Assembly (NCBI GenBank): GCA_017517305.1
Contig: JAFWZV010000021.1
Coordinates: 32,473-96,472, forward strand
Origin: Lachnospiraceae bacterium
GTDB taxonomy: Bacteria; Bacillota; Clostridia; Lachnospirales; Lachnospiraceae
Direction of reading: 5' to 3'
DNA length: 64,000 nucleotides
The notes under the pieces are model-generated. The model searched no databases and was not told the DNA's origin. It worked only from the letters and a program-made list of their open reading frames with translations. The translations under genes were made by a program, and so were the position numbers. Below, piece after piece: positions 45,185 through 55,469 of this stretch. Numbering within the stretch: the first letter of the stretch is position 1; every line of letters starts with the position of its first letter.

Positions 45185-46411
45185 TTAATAGCTTCCAACA
45201 AATTTATATCCCTGACTATACTCAAATACGAAAAGCTTGTCATTACACCACTCAACATACAAATACCCTACAGAGCTATCTAGTTTTACAACGTCCTCTT
45301 TTTCCTCTGTAGCTAAATCCTGCATATAAATCAGACCCTTATCATTAAGCAAATACACTTTGCCTGCTTCAACATCAAATCCCAGTATCCTAGTCTTGTT
45401 ATTAGCCTTATAAAGCACTTCTGATTCATTGGTCTTAGGAGATATTTTCACAAGATACTCGTCCTCCACTGATGAAGGATTTGCGTCCTCCATATTACGA
45501 CCTCTTCCCTTTCTCACCACAGTATATATATCATCATTATATTGACTGGATAAGCAGGCAAAATTTCTTACCTCCTTACCGTTAATCGTATCAATTCCAT
45601 AAGTGGTACCATCATACATATACTTACCATCATCCATAGTAACCATATGGTTCTCCACCATGAATATAGCCTCCGCTCTAAAGGCATACATCTGTCCATC
45701 CTTTTTAACAGCCAAAACATCATTTGTATTTCCAGCCACATCTCCTATGTAAATGCTGTAGTCCTCATATATAGTTTCATATACAGGAATACCCTCTATG
45801 TGAGTTTCGCCATACTCCTTTTGAGGCTCATCTATAGGAATCTCAGCAAGCTTAGTAGCATCCTCACTTAAAATCAGCAAATTATTATATATCTTTTTAT
45901 CTGAATCCACTTCAAGATACTGTGTCTCCACTAAGAATGTGCCGTCAATCGAGGCAATTTGCTCCACATAGATATTCTCCAGAATAGAAATCTCCTCACC
46001 CGACTCTATGTCATATCTAAATGTATGATCATAAGTACCATACATTAAATACTTATCATTGATAGCCATATGGCGAAGCTTCTTCTTACTCAGCTCTTTG
46101 ATTTTAATAATATTATTATCATCCACATATTGACACAGATATCCATCATCATACATAAATGTATCTTTGCCGTTACTAACCACCAATCTATCCGTAAGCT
46201 CATAAGCTTCCCCATGACTTCCATCCACACTAAGAATACTTACATCTCTTCCCACATCAATAAAGTCAGGTGATATGATAAATGCTATAAGTATAACCAA
46301 AAGTCGTGGTAATACTGCAATACCAAGGCCAACAGCTGCAAGTATTATAAGCAGTATATGTATTATGCCTAATCCGCTTTTCTTTCCATTTTTTATCTCA
46401 TTATTCTCCAT
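45185..46411 (-). CDS. Membrane-anchored, probably beta-propeller-like extracellular protein
   Basis: A 408-residue protein from the ATG at 46409-46411 (GGGAGGAATAGG precedes; an 18-codon upstream extension is rejected). The N-terminal cytoplasmic ENNEIKNGKKSG stretch leads to one long membrane helix (about 15-45). The remainder is a series of short beta repeats with recurring 'YMYDDG/YLMYGT/YVEQIAS' patterns, like DUF5050 or WD-like propellers in Lachnospiraceae surface proteins. The fold is inferred. No enzymatic motif is seen. Confidence 0.65.
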   Translation of the reverse strand: MENNEIKNGKKSGLGIIHILLIILAAVGLGIAVLPRLLVILIAFIISPDFIDVGRDVSILSVDGSHGEAYELTDRLVVSNGKDTFMYDDGYLCQYVDDNNIIKIKELSKKKLRHMAINDKYLMYGTYDHTFRYDIESGEEISILENIYVEQIASIDGTFLVETQYLEVDSDKKIYNNLLILSEDATKLAEIPIDEPQKEYGETHIEGIPVYETIYEDYSIYIGDVAGNTNDVLAVKKDGQMYAFRAEAIFMVENHMVTMDDGKYMYDGTTYGIDTINGKEVRNFACLSSQYNDDIYTVVRKGRGRNMEDANPSSVEDEYLVKISPKTNESEVLYKANNKTRILGFDVEAGKVYLLNDKGLIYMQDLATEEKEDVVKLDSSVGYLYVEWCNDKLFVFEYSQGYKFVGSY

Positions 46412-46524
46412 TCCTATTCCTCCCAAAGCATTCCCCAAAAACACATTACAATTATTATAAAGCATATATTTACTTTTTCCATATAATTAATTATACGTGT
46501 GAATAATTATTTTTTATGGTTTTA

Positions 46525-46558
46525 ACAAAAAAGAGACCTGTTCTTTCTAACAAGTCTC
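46525..46558 (-). terminator. Terminator after the phosphoesterase gene
   Basis: GAGACTTGTT/AACAGGTCTC on the minus strand with one wobble, followed by TTTTTTG, 12 bp after the stop at 46570. Confidence 0.8.
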
Positions 46559-46569
46559 CTTCTAATTCA

Positions 46570-47160
46570 TTATATTTCAACTATAAACTTTTCAAATGCA
46601 TTAATAACCCTAGTCTCATTATACATAGAATCTCTCTTGAAATCTCTACCATAGTTTATATGCACATGGCCATGAGCAAAAAGCTTAGGCTTATAGGTAT
46701 CCATAATCTCGGTAAATGCTTCAAAGCCTGTATGCGGTAAATCCTCACTATCATTAAGCTTATATGCAGGAGCGTGAGTTACCAGCACGTCTATGCCACC
46801 AACCTTTTTGATTTTTCGCTTAAGCTTCTTGGCGCGTTTCTTCATCTCTTCCTGGGTAAATTGATATGGTCCATAATTATAACTCATACAGCCACCTAAT
46901 CCCATAATTCTAAGTCCCTCATACACATAGACATCATCATCTACACATATACACCCCTCTGGCGGAGTTTCGTCATAGCAATAATCGTGGTTGCCATGAA
47001 TATAGAGCACCGGAACCTTGGCAAAGGTTGCAAGGAAGGATAAAAACTGTGGTGCAAGATCTCCACAGGATATAATAAGATCTATGCCCTCTAGCTTGCT
47101 CTTCTCAAAGAAATCCCAGTAATATTTTGATTCTTCATCTGCAAGTAACAAAATCCTCAT
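46570..47160 (-). CDS. Cytoplasmic calcineurin-like metallophosphoesterase
   Basis: A 196-residue stand-alone metallophosphoesterase. Motifs: ILLLADEES (first Asp), ISCGDLAP, IHGNHDY, VTHAPAY and FAHGHVHINYG. The usual first 'DxH' motif reads DEE, so one metal ligand may be substituted. The substrate is unknown. It lies 44 bp after the ParB-BMP fusion gene and shares its orientation, so it is probably co-transcribed. Confidence 0.85.
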   Translation of the reverse strand: MRILLLADEESKYYWDFFEKSKLEGIDLIISCGDLAPQFLSFLATFAKVPVLYIHGNHDYCYDETPPEGCICVDDDVYVYEGLRIMGLGGCMSYNYGPYQFTQEEMKKRAKKLKRKIKKVGGIDVLVTHAPAYKLNDSEDLPHTGFEAFTEIMDTYKPKLFAHGHVHINYGRDFKRDSMYNETRVINAFEKFIVEI

Positions 47161-47203
47161 GAAATATTCCTAATTACCTTTCTATATTTCTTCCCCAAAT
47201 GTG

Positions 47204-49135
47204 CTACTGAACATCCTCGGTCTCACTAACTCCCTTAAGAGATACTATGGATTTAGCCTCTTCCCTAAGATCATCTATCTCTGGTATTTCTCCCTCTACA
47301 TTCTCTGCCAACCAGTTCATCTTCATGATTTCCTCTGGAGACATCTTGTATCCATTTTCATTCTTTAAGACTCCCCCCTGAGCCCTAATCTCATCCTGAA
47401 ATGGTGAAAATTCATTATCTATAATCTGTTGCTTAACAAGGTGAACTAATTTTTTAGTTCCCTCTGGTAGCTTACGAGAATAAATAAGGTCAACAACTCC
47501 TGCTGAAAGTCCCCACCAGTAGTTAATAGCTCTTGCCTCACTGTCCTCATTTTCCTGTTTGAAGGCACCACTCATAACCGAATCAATAAGCTTAGCATAA
47601 AATGGTCCCCACTGATATATTGGCATAGCCACATTAACAGGTTCGTCCTCTGTTATACTATATAGACCAAACTGCTTGCTAGCCTCATTTGGCTTAATCA
47701 TTACCTGGTCTGAAACATATTCTACACCCTTAGCCTTAAAGCCTTCAATAGCCTTTTCTCTGGAAACTCCCTTAACCTTAGTCCATTCAAGGAACACCTT
47801 AGCTCTAGGATTAACCATCTGGGCACCCAAGGCGAAAGCATTAATATTAGCAGGTGTTCCAACTATAGGATAATCCGCTATATATCCAATATTTCCACTC
47901 TCTGACATAGCACCAGCCATCATACCCGCTAAGAATTTAACCTCATAAAGTCTTGCATAATAGGTTCTTATCAGCTTATGTGAGGTATTAAGAGAACAGT
48001 TTAAGATAACAACATCCTTATGCTCTGCTGCCACCTTTAAGCTGGCACTAACCTGCTGAGCTGAGGTTGTAAATATTACCTTTACCCCCATATCAATCAG
48101 GTCATTCATGGCCACAACAGCCTCCTCCTCAGAGTTAATGTTGTGAACCTTCAAGGTCTTAATCTTATCCCCTGAATTCTCTTCCAAATAAAGTCTTCCA
48201 AGCTCGTGGGCATAAAGCCACTCACTTTCACCAGGATCCTTGTCAAATACAAAGGCAACCATTATCTTCTTAGGTCCTGGATTCCACAGATAATTTACTA
48301 ATCTTTTCTTACCTGTGGTTACAGGCTCTGTCTTAAGCTGAACCTCTCCGCCCTGAGACTCCATAAGGAATTCCTCCATAAGGGGATCTAATTTTTCCTT
48401 CATCTCATTGGCAGTAAGATTCTTAATCTCATCATAACCATATATATCTATAAATATAAGAAATGCATCTCCACTGGTAAGTGGTAGCTTCTTTCCCTCT
48501 GTCTTACTTAATGCTGTAACAAAATTGTGATGAGCAGAACCAAAATCCTTTATCTGATCCTCAGTCCATTTTGCTTCTGGGTCTTCACAGGTAAGCTCAA
48601 GCAGCTTCTTGAAGCCACCCTCCTGACTAAACCACAGATAGTTTATCTCATTAAGCTTGTAAAATTCCATAAACTCATAATATATCTTAACCTGAGGATC
48701 ATCAGTTAGCTTTGGAATCTTTCTGGTAACCTGAGCAGGAACTGTAACTGCTTCACAATACTTAAGTACAGATACTCGTTTATTACCCTCAACCACATAG
48801 AACTTATTCATGTATTCATAAACCTTAATAGGCTCTCGAATACCCTCCTCTATGTGACTCTCATACAAGCTAGACCACTTAGCCCCGAATTCAGTCTTAT
48901 AATCAAGTATAGGCATAAAATTATTGGCAAAGGCATATGTACGTCCCACATTGCTTGTTCCCACTACTCTATCAAGTGGTATCTGAACAAGTCCCAGACT
49001 TACCTCTCCCACAATATCCACTCCATTTAAAATTTCATCTAACACAGGCAGATATTCCCCTTCACCCTTAGACACTGCTGTTTTAAATGCCTTAAGGCCC
49101 GCCTTCTGTGCTTTTTCGTAATCAACGTATGACAT
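47204..49135 (-). CDS. Cytoplasmic BMP-type ligand-binding protein with N-terminal ParB-like domain
   Basis: A 643-residue protein of two parts. Residues about 50-145 resemble a ParB/sulfiredoxin-like domain (IPLDRVVGTSNVGRTYAF, then IKVYEYMNKFYVVEGNKRVSVLKYC). From about 285 to 560 is a BMP (PnrA-like) periplasmic-binding fold (KIMVAFVFDKDPGESEWLYAHELGR, LNCSLNTSHKLIRTYYARLYEVKFLAGMMAGAMSESGNIGYIADYP). BMP proteins are normally exported lipoproteins binding nucleosides, but here there is no signal peptide or lipobox and no transporter genes nearby, so it probably senses a ligand in the cytoplasm. The combination is unusual. It starts behind AAAGGAGAAATT; a TATAAT at 49197-49202 (minus strand) gives a likely promoter. 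Confidence 0.82.
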   Translation of the reverse strand: MSYVDYEKAQKAGLKAFKTAVSKGEGEYLPVLDEILNGVDIVGEVSLGLVQIPLDRVVGTSNVGRTYAFANNFMPILDYKTEFGAKWSSLYESHIEEGIREPIKVYEYMNKFYVVEGNKRVSVLKYCEAVTVPAQVTRKIPKLTDDPQVKIYYEFMEFYKLNEINYLWFSQEGGFKKLLELTCEDPEAKWTEDQIKDFGSAHHNFVTALSKTEGKKLPLTSGDAFLIFIDIYGYDEIKNLTANEMKEKLDPLMEEFLMESQGGEVQLKTEPVTTGKKRLVNYLWNPGPKKIMVAFVFDKDPGESEWLYAHELGRLYLEENSGDKIKTLKVHNINSEEEAVVAMNDLIDMGVKVIFTTSAQQVSASLKVAAEHKDVVILNCSLNTSHKLIRTYYARLYEVKFLAGMMAGAMSESGNIGYIADYPIVGTPANINAFALGAQMVNPRAKVFLEWTKVKGVSREKAIEGFKAKGVEYVSDQVMIKPNEASKQFGLYSITEDEPVNVAMPIYQWGPFYAKLIDSVMSGAFKQENEDSEARAINYWWGLSAGVVDLIYSRKLPEGTKKLVHLVKQQIIDNEFSPFQDEIRAQGGVLKNENGYKMSPEEIMKMNWLAENVEGEIPEIDDLREEAKSIVSLKGVSETEDVQ

Positions 49136-49283
49136 AATTTCTCCTTTCCCCGTAGGCAGTCATAGTATCATTTTTTATTTGATATTTGTTTTTTCGATTA
49201 TACCTTATTATCTTAAATTTTAAAATGCAATAATTAAATAAACATTTTTAATAATATTTGTGGTTTTTGTAACTTATTGACAA

Positions 49284-49329
49284 TTAAAAATGCTTTCTGA
49301 CCATTCAAATTACAACAGCCAGAAAGCAT
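49284..49329 (-). terminator. Terminator of the rubredoxin-oxidoreductase operon
   Basis: Arms ATGCTTTCTG (49290-49299) and CAGAAAGCAT (49320-49329) are perfect, followed by TTTTTAATTG on the minus strand. Confidence 0.75.
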
Positions 49330-49334
49330 ATTCT

Positions 49335-51524
49335 TTATTTACTTATTTCACTTTTTTCTTTTAATACCTTGTACCTTTGGTCTATCTCCTGTTGCATACG
49401 CTCCACTATCTCATTATATTCTTCCTTCACAAGATGCTTAGTTCTTCCCATCATAGAAAGCCAATCTATAACAGGTATCTTCTTCCCCTGCTTCTCCGGA
49501 TCATAAGACAGCTTTGTCACCCCCTGCTCCACCTCGTACAAAGGAAAATAACAGCTGTTAACTGCTGCCTCAATAACTCTTCTTTCCGTAGCTGGCTTAT
49601 CATTCCAATTAAGAGGACAAGCAGAAATAGCCTTCACGTATGCAGTTCCTGTTGTCTTGGCATAGTAAGCCGCCTTAGCTGCCTTCTTAATAAAGTCAGT
49701 TGGATTTGACTCTGCCACAGTTGCCACATAGGGTATTCCTGTTGCCGCCATAATTTGTGGCATATCCTTGTTAAAGAATGTCTTACCATACTGATTCTTA
49801 CCCACATGGGAGGTAGAGCTTTTTGCACCTAACGGTGTAGAATAGGATAACTGATATCCTGTATTCATGTATCCACCATTATCATATTCAAAGATTAACA
49901 GTCTATGGCCTCTTAGAGCAGTTCCTATGGCAGAGCCCATTCCTATATCCATACCACCATCTCCACTGACCATTACAAATATAATATCTCCAGGTGGTAT
50001 CTCTCCCTTTTGCTGCTTCCTGTAGCATATCTCAGCCACACCACTTAAGGTGGCAGCACCATTTTGAAATAGGTTGTGAATATAAGGAATTCTAAAGCTA
50101 GTTTTAGGATATGCTGTGGTTACTATCATTGCGCAGCCTGTCTGGAATAAAAATACCACTGGATCTTCTATTCCTCTTAACAAAAGATTTAGATTCACTG
50201 GAATACCACATCCAGGACAGGCACCATGGCCTGGTGCAATTCGAGAAGGCATGGCGGTAACGGCATTTAAAGTTCCTCCATTGGTTACCCCAATCTTTGT
50301 TTCATCTCTAGTTACAGGCTTAAACAATGGTCTTTCTTCCCTACTATCACCAATTCCTGGTGTTACTCCATAATATTCAAAATCCGGAGCCTCATTATCA
50401 TTAGCAAGTCTGAACATTTCTCTTACGTCCTCCTTGAAGAAATCTTTTCCTCCTAAGCCGTATACTAAGCTTTTTACCCTGGCAGTGCTACCATATTTTT
50501 GAAGCATTGCACGAATTTCCAGTGATAAATTTCCTCCGCCTGCACCGTAGCTATCCTGTCTATCCGCCACCAGAATATTCTTGGCGCTACCTATAAGTTC
50601 ATAAAGCTCTTTCTCTGGAAATGGTCTTAAAGCATGAAGGGTAGCAACTCCTACCTTTTCTCCAGCCTCCCTCATCTCCTCCACCACCTCTAAGCAGGTA
50701 TCGTAGGATGAGCCAAGAAGAACAAGTATGGTATCTGCATCATGACAGCTGCTGCCCTCTGCATTTCCATAATATCTTCCAGACAATTCTCCATATCCTA
50801 GGAAAAGCTCTGGCAAAACCTGTTCCACCTGCTTCATAGCAAGATGAAGCTGATATCTATTATTAATCAAATCTGGCTCATTCATATAAGAGCCTACTGT
50901 AATTGGGTGCTCTAAATCAAGGAAGGGGTACTCCCCAACCTTAGGGCCAATATATTCTCTTACTGTATCATCATTTTCAAACCTATAGCACCTACTCTTC
51001 TGATGACTGGTGAAAAATCCATCATAAGCCACCACCACAGGAAGTCTAACCTTTTCTGCAAGCTTTAGTGCTATTATATTAAAGTCATATACCTGCTGTA
51101 CTGTTGTGGCGAAAAGTATAGGCCACCCCGCATTAAGCAAGTACATAATATCGCTGTGGTCTCCCTTAATTGAAAGCGGGCCTGATACCGTTCTGCAAAC
51201 CACATTCATAACCATAGGATATCTAGTTCCTGACTGCACTGGAAACTGTTCTATGGCATATAAAAGACCATTGGCACTGGTTGCATTTACCACTCGCCCA
51301 CCTGCTACGGCAGCGCCATAGCATATACCAGCTGCACTGTGCTCACCTTCTGCTGCCACCATAACCAAATCTGTCTCTCCATTAGCCCTCATAATATCTA
51401 AATTCTCTGCAATTTGAGTTGAAGGGGTTATAGGATAATAACCCATTAAATCGTAGCCTATCTGCTTAATTGCCATGGCTGCCATCTCATTTCCTGAAGC
51501 ATACTCCATTATCTGTTTGCTCAT
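49335..51524 (-). CDS. 2-oxoacid:ferredoxin oxidoreductase, fused alpha and beta subunits
   Basis: A 729-residue fusion. Residues about 1-370 are the alpha part (MGYYPITPSTQIAENL, AAEGEHSAAGICYGAAVAGG), and about 425-700 the TPP-binding beta part (GHGACPGCGIPVN, SGDGGMDIGMG, YDNGGYMNTGYQLS). Together with the downstream-labelled gamma-delta fusion it makes a full enzyme oxidatively decarboxylating a 2-oxoacid to acyl-CoA with ferredoxin reduction. The alpha start resembles VorB/KorA-type enzymes, so 2-oxoisovalerate, 2-oxoglutarate and pyruvate are all possible substrates. It starts in a TAATG overlap with the preceding gene. Confidence 0.9.
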   Translation of the reverse strand: MSKQIMEYASGNEMAAMAIKQIGYDLMGYYPITPSTQIAENLDIMRANGETDLVMVAAEGEHSAAGICYGAAVAGGRVVNATSANGLLYAIEQFPVQSGTRYPMVMNVVCRTVSGPLSIKGDHSDIMYLLNAGWPILFATTVQQVYDFNIIALKLAEKVRLPVVVAYDGFFTSHQKSRCYRFENDDTVREYIGPKVGEYPFLDLEHPITVGSYMNEPDLINNRYQLHLAMKQVEQVLPELFLGYGELSGRYYGNAEGSSCHDADTILVLLGSSYDTCLEVVEEMREAGEKVGVATLHALRPFPEKELYELIGSAKNILVADRQDSYGAGGGNLSLEIRAMLQKYGSTARVKSLVYGLGGKDFFKEDVREMFRLANDNEAPDFEYYGVTPGIGDSREERPLFKPVTRDETKIGVTNGGTLNAVTAMPSRIAPGHGACPGCGIPVNLNLLLRGIEDPVVFLFQTGCAMIVTTAYPKTSFRIPYIHNLFQNGAATLSGVAEICYRKQQKGEIPPGDIIFVMVSGDGGMDIGMGSAIGTALRGHRLLIFEYDNGGYMNTGYQLSYSTPLGAKSSTSHVGKNQYGKTFFNKDMPQIMAATGIPYVATVAESNPTDFIKKAAKAAYYAKTTGTAYVKAISACPLNWNDKPATERRVIEAAVNSCYFPLYEVEQGVTKLSYDPEKQGKKIPVIDWLSMMGRTKHLVKEEYNEIVERMQQEIDQRYKVLKEKSEISK

Positions 51525-52657
51525 TACACCTCTCCCCCTTCCATACGTTTCTCTGTAAGATAGGACTCCGAGGTAATGTACCCATCTGGTCCTGACTTTT
51601 CATAATAATCAGGCGTTCTTATTAGCTCCTGATTTGGCATAAAATATTCCTTCCGTGGATGCTCTGACTCTACTCCTCTTACAAGGGCATTAACAGGACA
51701 TACATCTACACACCTAAGGCATCCCTTACAATGATAATAGTCTAAGCCTTGATTCACCATCATCTCTCTACCCTTATACTCCCCCTTGGAGAACTGAAAC
51801 ACCATATCAGGACAGGTGGAATGGCATAAACCACAGTTTATACACCTATCTTTAATAAATAAAGGTATAAATCCTTGCCTAGACGGTGAAAGGTCTGATA
51901 TTACTGTGCTCCCTAAATTTGGATTAATTCCACCTATTGGTGCATTTTCGTAGCCCCAATAAGGCTTAATCTCATCCTCATTACAACAATTATTCTTTCC
52001 TTCAACCTGATTTTCCTCATCAGCAAAACCATCTAACTTAAGAGGGCGTACCTCTTGATAACCTCTCTTCATACCCTCTATATTGCCACCAAGTGCCTCC
52101 GGGTATTTCTTCCCTAGGGTGTCTCCACAAATATCCTCTCCTGCCTTAGTATCCTCTAACCCCATTAATCTTAATGCTGCTCCCAGCATTACAACATTAA
52201 TTCTTGATTTGGTTTCAATTGCAATTCTTTGTGCTTCTAAACCGTATAATACTCCTTTTCTGCCATGTAGCTCTGCCAAGCTTTCCTGTCCTGGCTCTAA
52301 GGCAACAATCACAATAGTATTATCATTACACCCCTTCCACACACTGTCATCCTTAAGCAAGGCTTGATGAAATACCACAAGCAAATCTGGCTCCACCACA
52401 GGATAGTGAACTCGAATCTCTTTATCCTTATTGCATAGTCTAACAAAGCCCTTCACAGGTGTTCCGGTTTTCTCCGAACCATAACTAGAAAAGCTGGTAC
52501 TATTCAAATCTAAATATTTAAGTCCCAGCTCGCCTAACATTTTTCCACATAGATTAGCCCCTAATCCTCCTATGCTTTCCAACCGAATCTCATAATATGC
52601 CTTGCCTAATTCAAGTTTATGAAATAGAGATTCATCTCTTGCCATAATCTCCTGCAC
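51524..52657 (-). CDS. 2-oxoacid:ferredoxin oxidoreductase, fused gamma and ferredoxin-like delta subunits
   Basis: A 377-residue fusion. The N-terminal part (about 15-200) is the gamma domain (IRLESIGGLGANLCGKMLGELG, SSYGSEKTGTPVKGFVR). The C-terminal part has two 4Fe-4S cluster motifs: CINCGLCHSTCPD near 270 and CKGCLRCVDVCPVNAL near 312. It starts with GTG at 52655-52657 overlapping the rubredoxin stop (TAGTG), or possibly at the ATG four codons in (52643-52645). Electrons from the TPP subunit would pass through these clusters. Confidence 0.9.
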   Translation of the reverse strand: MQEIMARDESLFHKLELGKAYYEIRLESIGGLGANLCGKMLGELGLKYLDLNSTSFSSYGSEKTGTPVKGFVRLCNKDKEIRVHYPVVEPDLLVVFHQALLKDDSVWKGCNDNTIVIVALEPGQESLAELHGRKGVLYGLEAQRIAIETKSRINVVMLGAALRLMGLEDTKAGEDICGDTLGKKYPEALGGNIEGMKRGYQEVRPLKLDGFADEENQVEGKNNCCNEDEIKPYWGYENAPIGGINPNLGSTVISDLSPSRQGFIPLFIKDRCINCGLCHSTCPDMVFQFSKGEYKGREMMVNQGLDYYHCKGCLRCVDVCPVNALVRGVESEHPRKEYFMPNQELIRTPDYYEKSGPDGYITSESYLTEKRMEGGEV

Positions 52658-52818
52658 TATTCCTCCACCTCGCTAAATTCTTCCTTGCCTACATAACATA
52701 GGGGACATGTAAATTCATCTGGCAAATCTTCAAATCTTGTTCCTTGCATAATTCCATTAGCTGGATCACCGATTGACTCATCATAAACCCATCCACACAC
52801 ATCACATACATATTTCAT
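52657..52818 (-). CDS. Rubredoxin
   Basis: A 53-residue iron protein: KYVCDVCGWVYDESIGDPANG at the start and FTCPLCYVGKEEF near the end supply the four Cys ligands of one Fe. AAGGAGGAAATCAAT precedes the ATG at 52816-52818; a 46-codon upstream in-frame extension has no ribosome site. As first gene of an operon with the oxidoreductase, it is a likely electron carrier or oxygen-defence partner for it. Confidence 0.95.
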   Translation of the reverse strand: MKYVCDVCGWVYDESIGDPANGIMQGTRFEDLPDEFTCPLCYVGKEEFSEVEE

Positions 52819-52971
52819 ATTGATTTCCTCCTTCATATCTTGGCATTTTATCTGCCATATACTTCCTAGTTTTTGTAAATTAGAGAATAATATGTATGTG
52901 TAAAGTAATTTATTTGTATGTGTGTTGGCTCTTTGTTTAACCATCAATACTTTCATTGAACTTTTGGTTTA

Positions 52972-52999
52972 TTGTTTTCTGATTTTTACCAGCTATAAT
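52972..52999 (+). promoter_or_regulatory. Promoter of the small coiled-coil protein gene
   Basis: TTGTTT (52972-52977) and TATAAT (52994-52999) with a 16-bp spacer, 44 bp before the ATG. The region is divergent with the rubredoxin operon. Confidence 0.55.
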
Positions 53000-53042
53000 A
53001 TTTATTAACTAAATCTCAAAAGAACAAGAAAGGACTGATATT

Positions 53043-53453
53043 ATGACAAAGAAATCCCTCAACCATAGCAGTTTGCTTCCAGATACCTTACAAGAAGCTA
53101 TTTCTACTCTTCGCGACATAGAACAGAACTATATAAACGCCATCAATCGCTTAGAGACCGAAAATACAGCTTTAAAGGATGAACATTATAAGGATAAGGA
53201 ACTAAAGCGACTACAAGAAAAAATCAACTACCTCACGGAGAATATGCATCGTGGTTTCCCAATTACAGAAGAGGAAGAAGAAAAGATTAATGCATGGAAG
53301 GACAACCATATCCTTGAAAAGCACTGGAAGCCGAAAAAATATGTCACTAAGCAAGGACCTGTTGATTGCACATTTTCATACCAATTCTTCCCTACCATTC
53401 TAGATACTACTAGAATAGTCAAATGCTCCTGTGGAGCTGAATTTAGTTTCTAA
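53043..53453 (+). CDS. Small coiled-coil protein of unknown function
   Basis: A 136-residue soluble protein. Residues about 12-80 are strongly helical and heptad-like (LQEAISTLRDIEQNYINAINRLE ... LKRLQEKINYLTENM). The C-terminus is a compact segment ending CSCGAEFSF. I recognise no family. AAGGACTG precedes the ATG, with a good promoter upstream and a terminator after, so it is a genuine monocistronic gene. Confidence 0.75.
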   Translation: MTKKSLNHSSLLPDTLQEAISTLRDIEQNYINAINRLETENTALKDEHYKDKELKRLQEKINYLTENMHRGFPITEEEEEKINAWKDNHILEKHWKPKKYVTKQGPVDCTFSYQFFPTILDTTRIVKCSCGAEFSF

Positions 53454-53458
53454 AATAC

Positions 53459-53492
53459 AAAAAGGCCTTACAGACTTATCTGTAAGACCTTT
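53459..53492. terminator. Bidirectional terminator between the coiled-coil gene and gdhA
   Basis: Stem GGCCTTACAGA/TCTGTAAGACC with one wobble and flanking A and T runs on both sides serves both convergent genes. Confidence 0.85.
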
Positions 53493-53522
53493 TGTTATTT
53501 AGTAAATATTATAAAACAATAA

Positions 53523-54887
<1,365 letters not shown>

Positions 54888-54889
54888 TT

Positions 54890-54907
54890 ATGGTTTTCAA
54901 AAACCAT
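54890..54907 (-). repeat. Leader hairpin of gdhA
   Basis: ATGGTTTT/AAAACCAT arms with a two-base centre lie between the promoter and ribosome site; the stem may stabilise the mRNA 5' end. No T run follows. Confidence 0.4.
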
Positions 54908-54915
54908 TGGCTTTT

Positions 54916-54944
54916 ATTATATTACAGCACTTTAGTGTTGTAAA
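54916..54944 (-). promoter_or_regulatory. gdhA promoter with palindromic spacer
   Basis: On the minus strand, -35 TTTACA (54939-54944) and -10 TATAAT (54916-54921) have a 17-bp spacer. An imperfect 22-bp palindrome (54922-54943) fills it, which is a natural regulator site. Confidence 0.75.
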
Positions 54945-54998
54945 GGACTAAGTTGCAAATTTTCTGTCGATTTTTCTGTTCATTTGCTAGAATGTAAG

Positions 54999-55469
54999 TT
55001 ACATCTCTCGCCAATATTTACACCTATGCTTTACTAACGTAGAGAATACAATCTGTGTCTTAGTCTTTCCAAAATGCTGAAGCTCCCCTATAAACTGGTC
55101 CAGCTCATGAGTGGTTGGAAATCTTACCTCTATAAGCATAGAATAATCCCCGGTTACTGAATTACACTCTACTACATTCAACACACCTTCAATATACTCT
55201 GCAAACTCCGCCTTTCTCTCAGGCTCCATCTGTAGATTAATAAATGCCTTAATATTGTGGGCCATAGCCTCTGGGTTAATCCTAGTAGTAAAACCTTCTA
55301 GAACTCCCTCCTCTAGCATCCTGTCAATTCTGGCTCCCACAGCTGTAGGAGACATATAAACCTTCTCCGCAATATCCTTAAGTGACGTTCTGGCATTATC
55401 CTGAAGTATTGTTAAAATCTGAGTGTCAATGTCATCTAGCTTATAATATACTAACTCTCTTTTCTCCAT
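54999..55469 (-). CDS. Lrp/AsnC-family transcriptional regulator
   Basis: A 156-residue regulator from the ATG at 55467-55469, preceded by AAGGAGAATA; a 39-codon upstream extension overlapping the ncRNA region is rejected. An N-terminal helix-turn-helix (LDDIDTQILTILQDNARTSLKDIAEKVYMSPTAVGARIDRMLEEGVLEGF) is followed by the RAM ligand-binding domain (about 70-150). Such proteins respond to amino acids and form octamers. It is encoded 138 bp upstream of gdhA on the same strand; regulation of gdhA is plausible but not shown. Confidence 0.92.
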   Translation of the reverse strand: MEKRELVYYKLDDIDTQILTILQDNARTSLKDIAEKVYMSPTAVGARIDRMLEEGVLEGFTTRINPEAMAHNIKAFINLQMEPERKAEFAEYIEGVLNVVECNSVTGDYSMLIEVRFPTTHELDQFIGELQHFGKTKTQIVFSTLVKHRCKYWREM

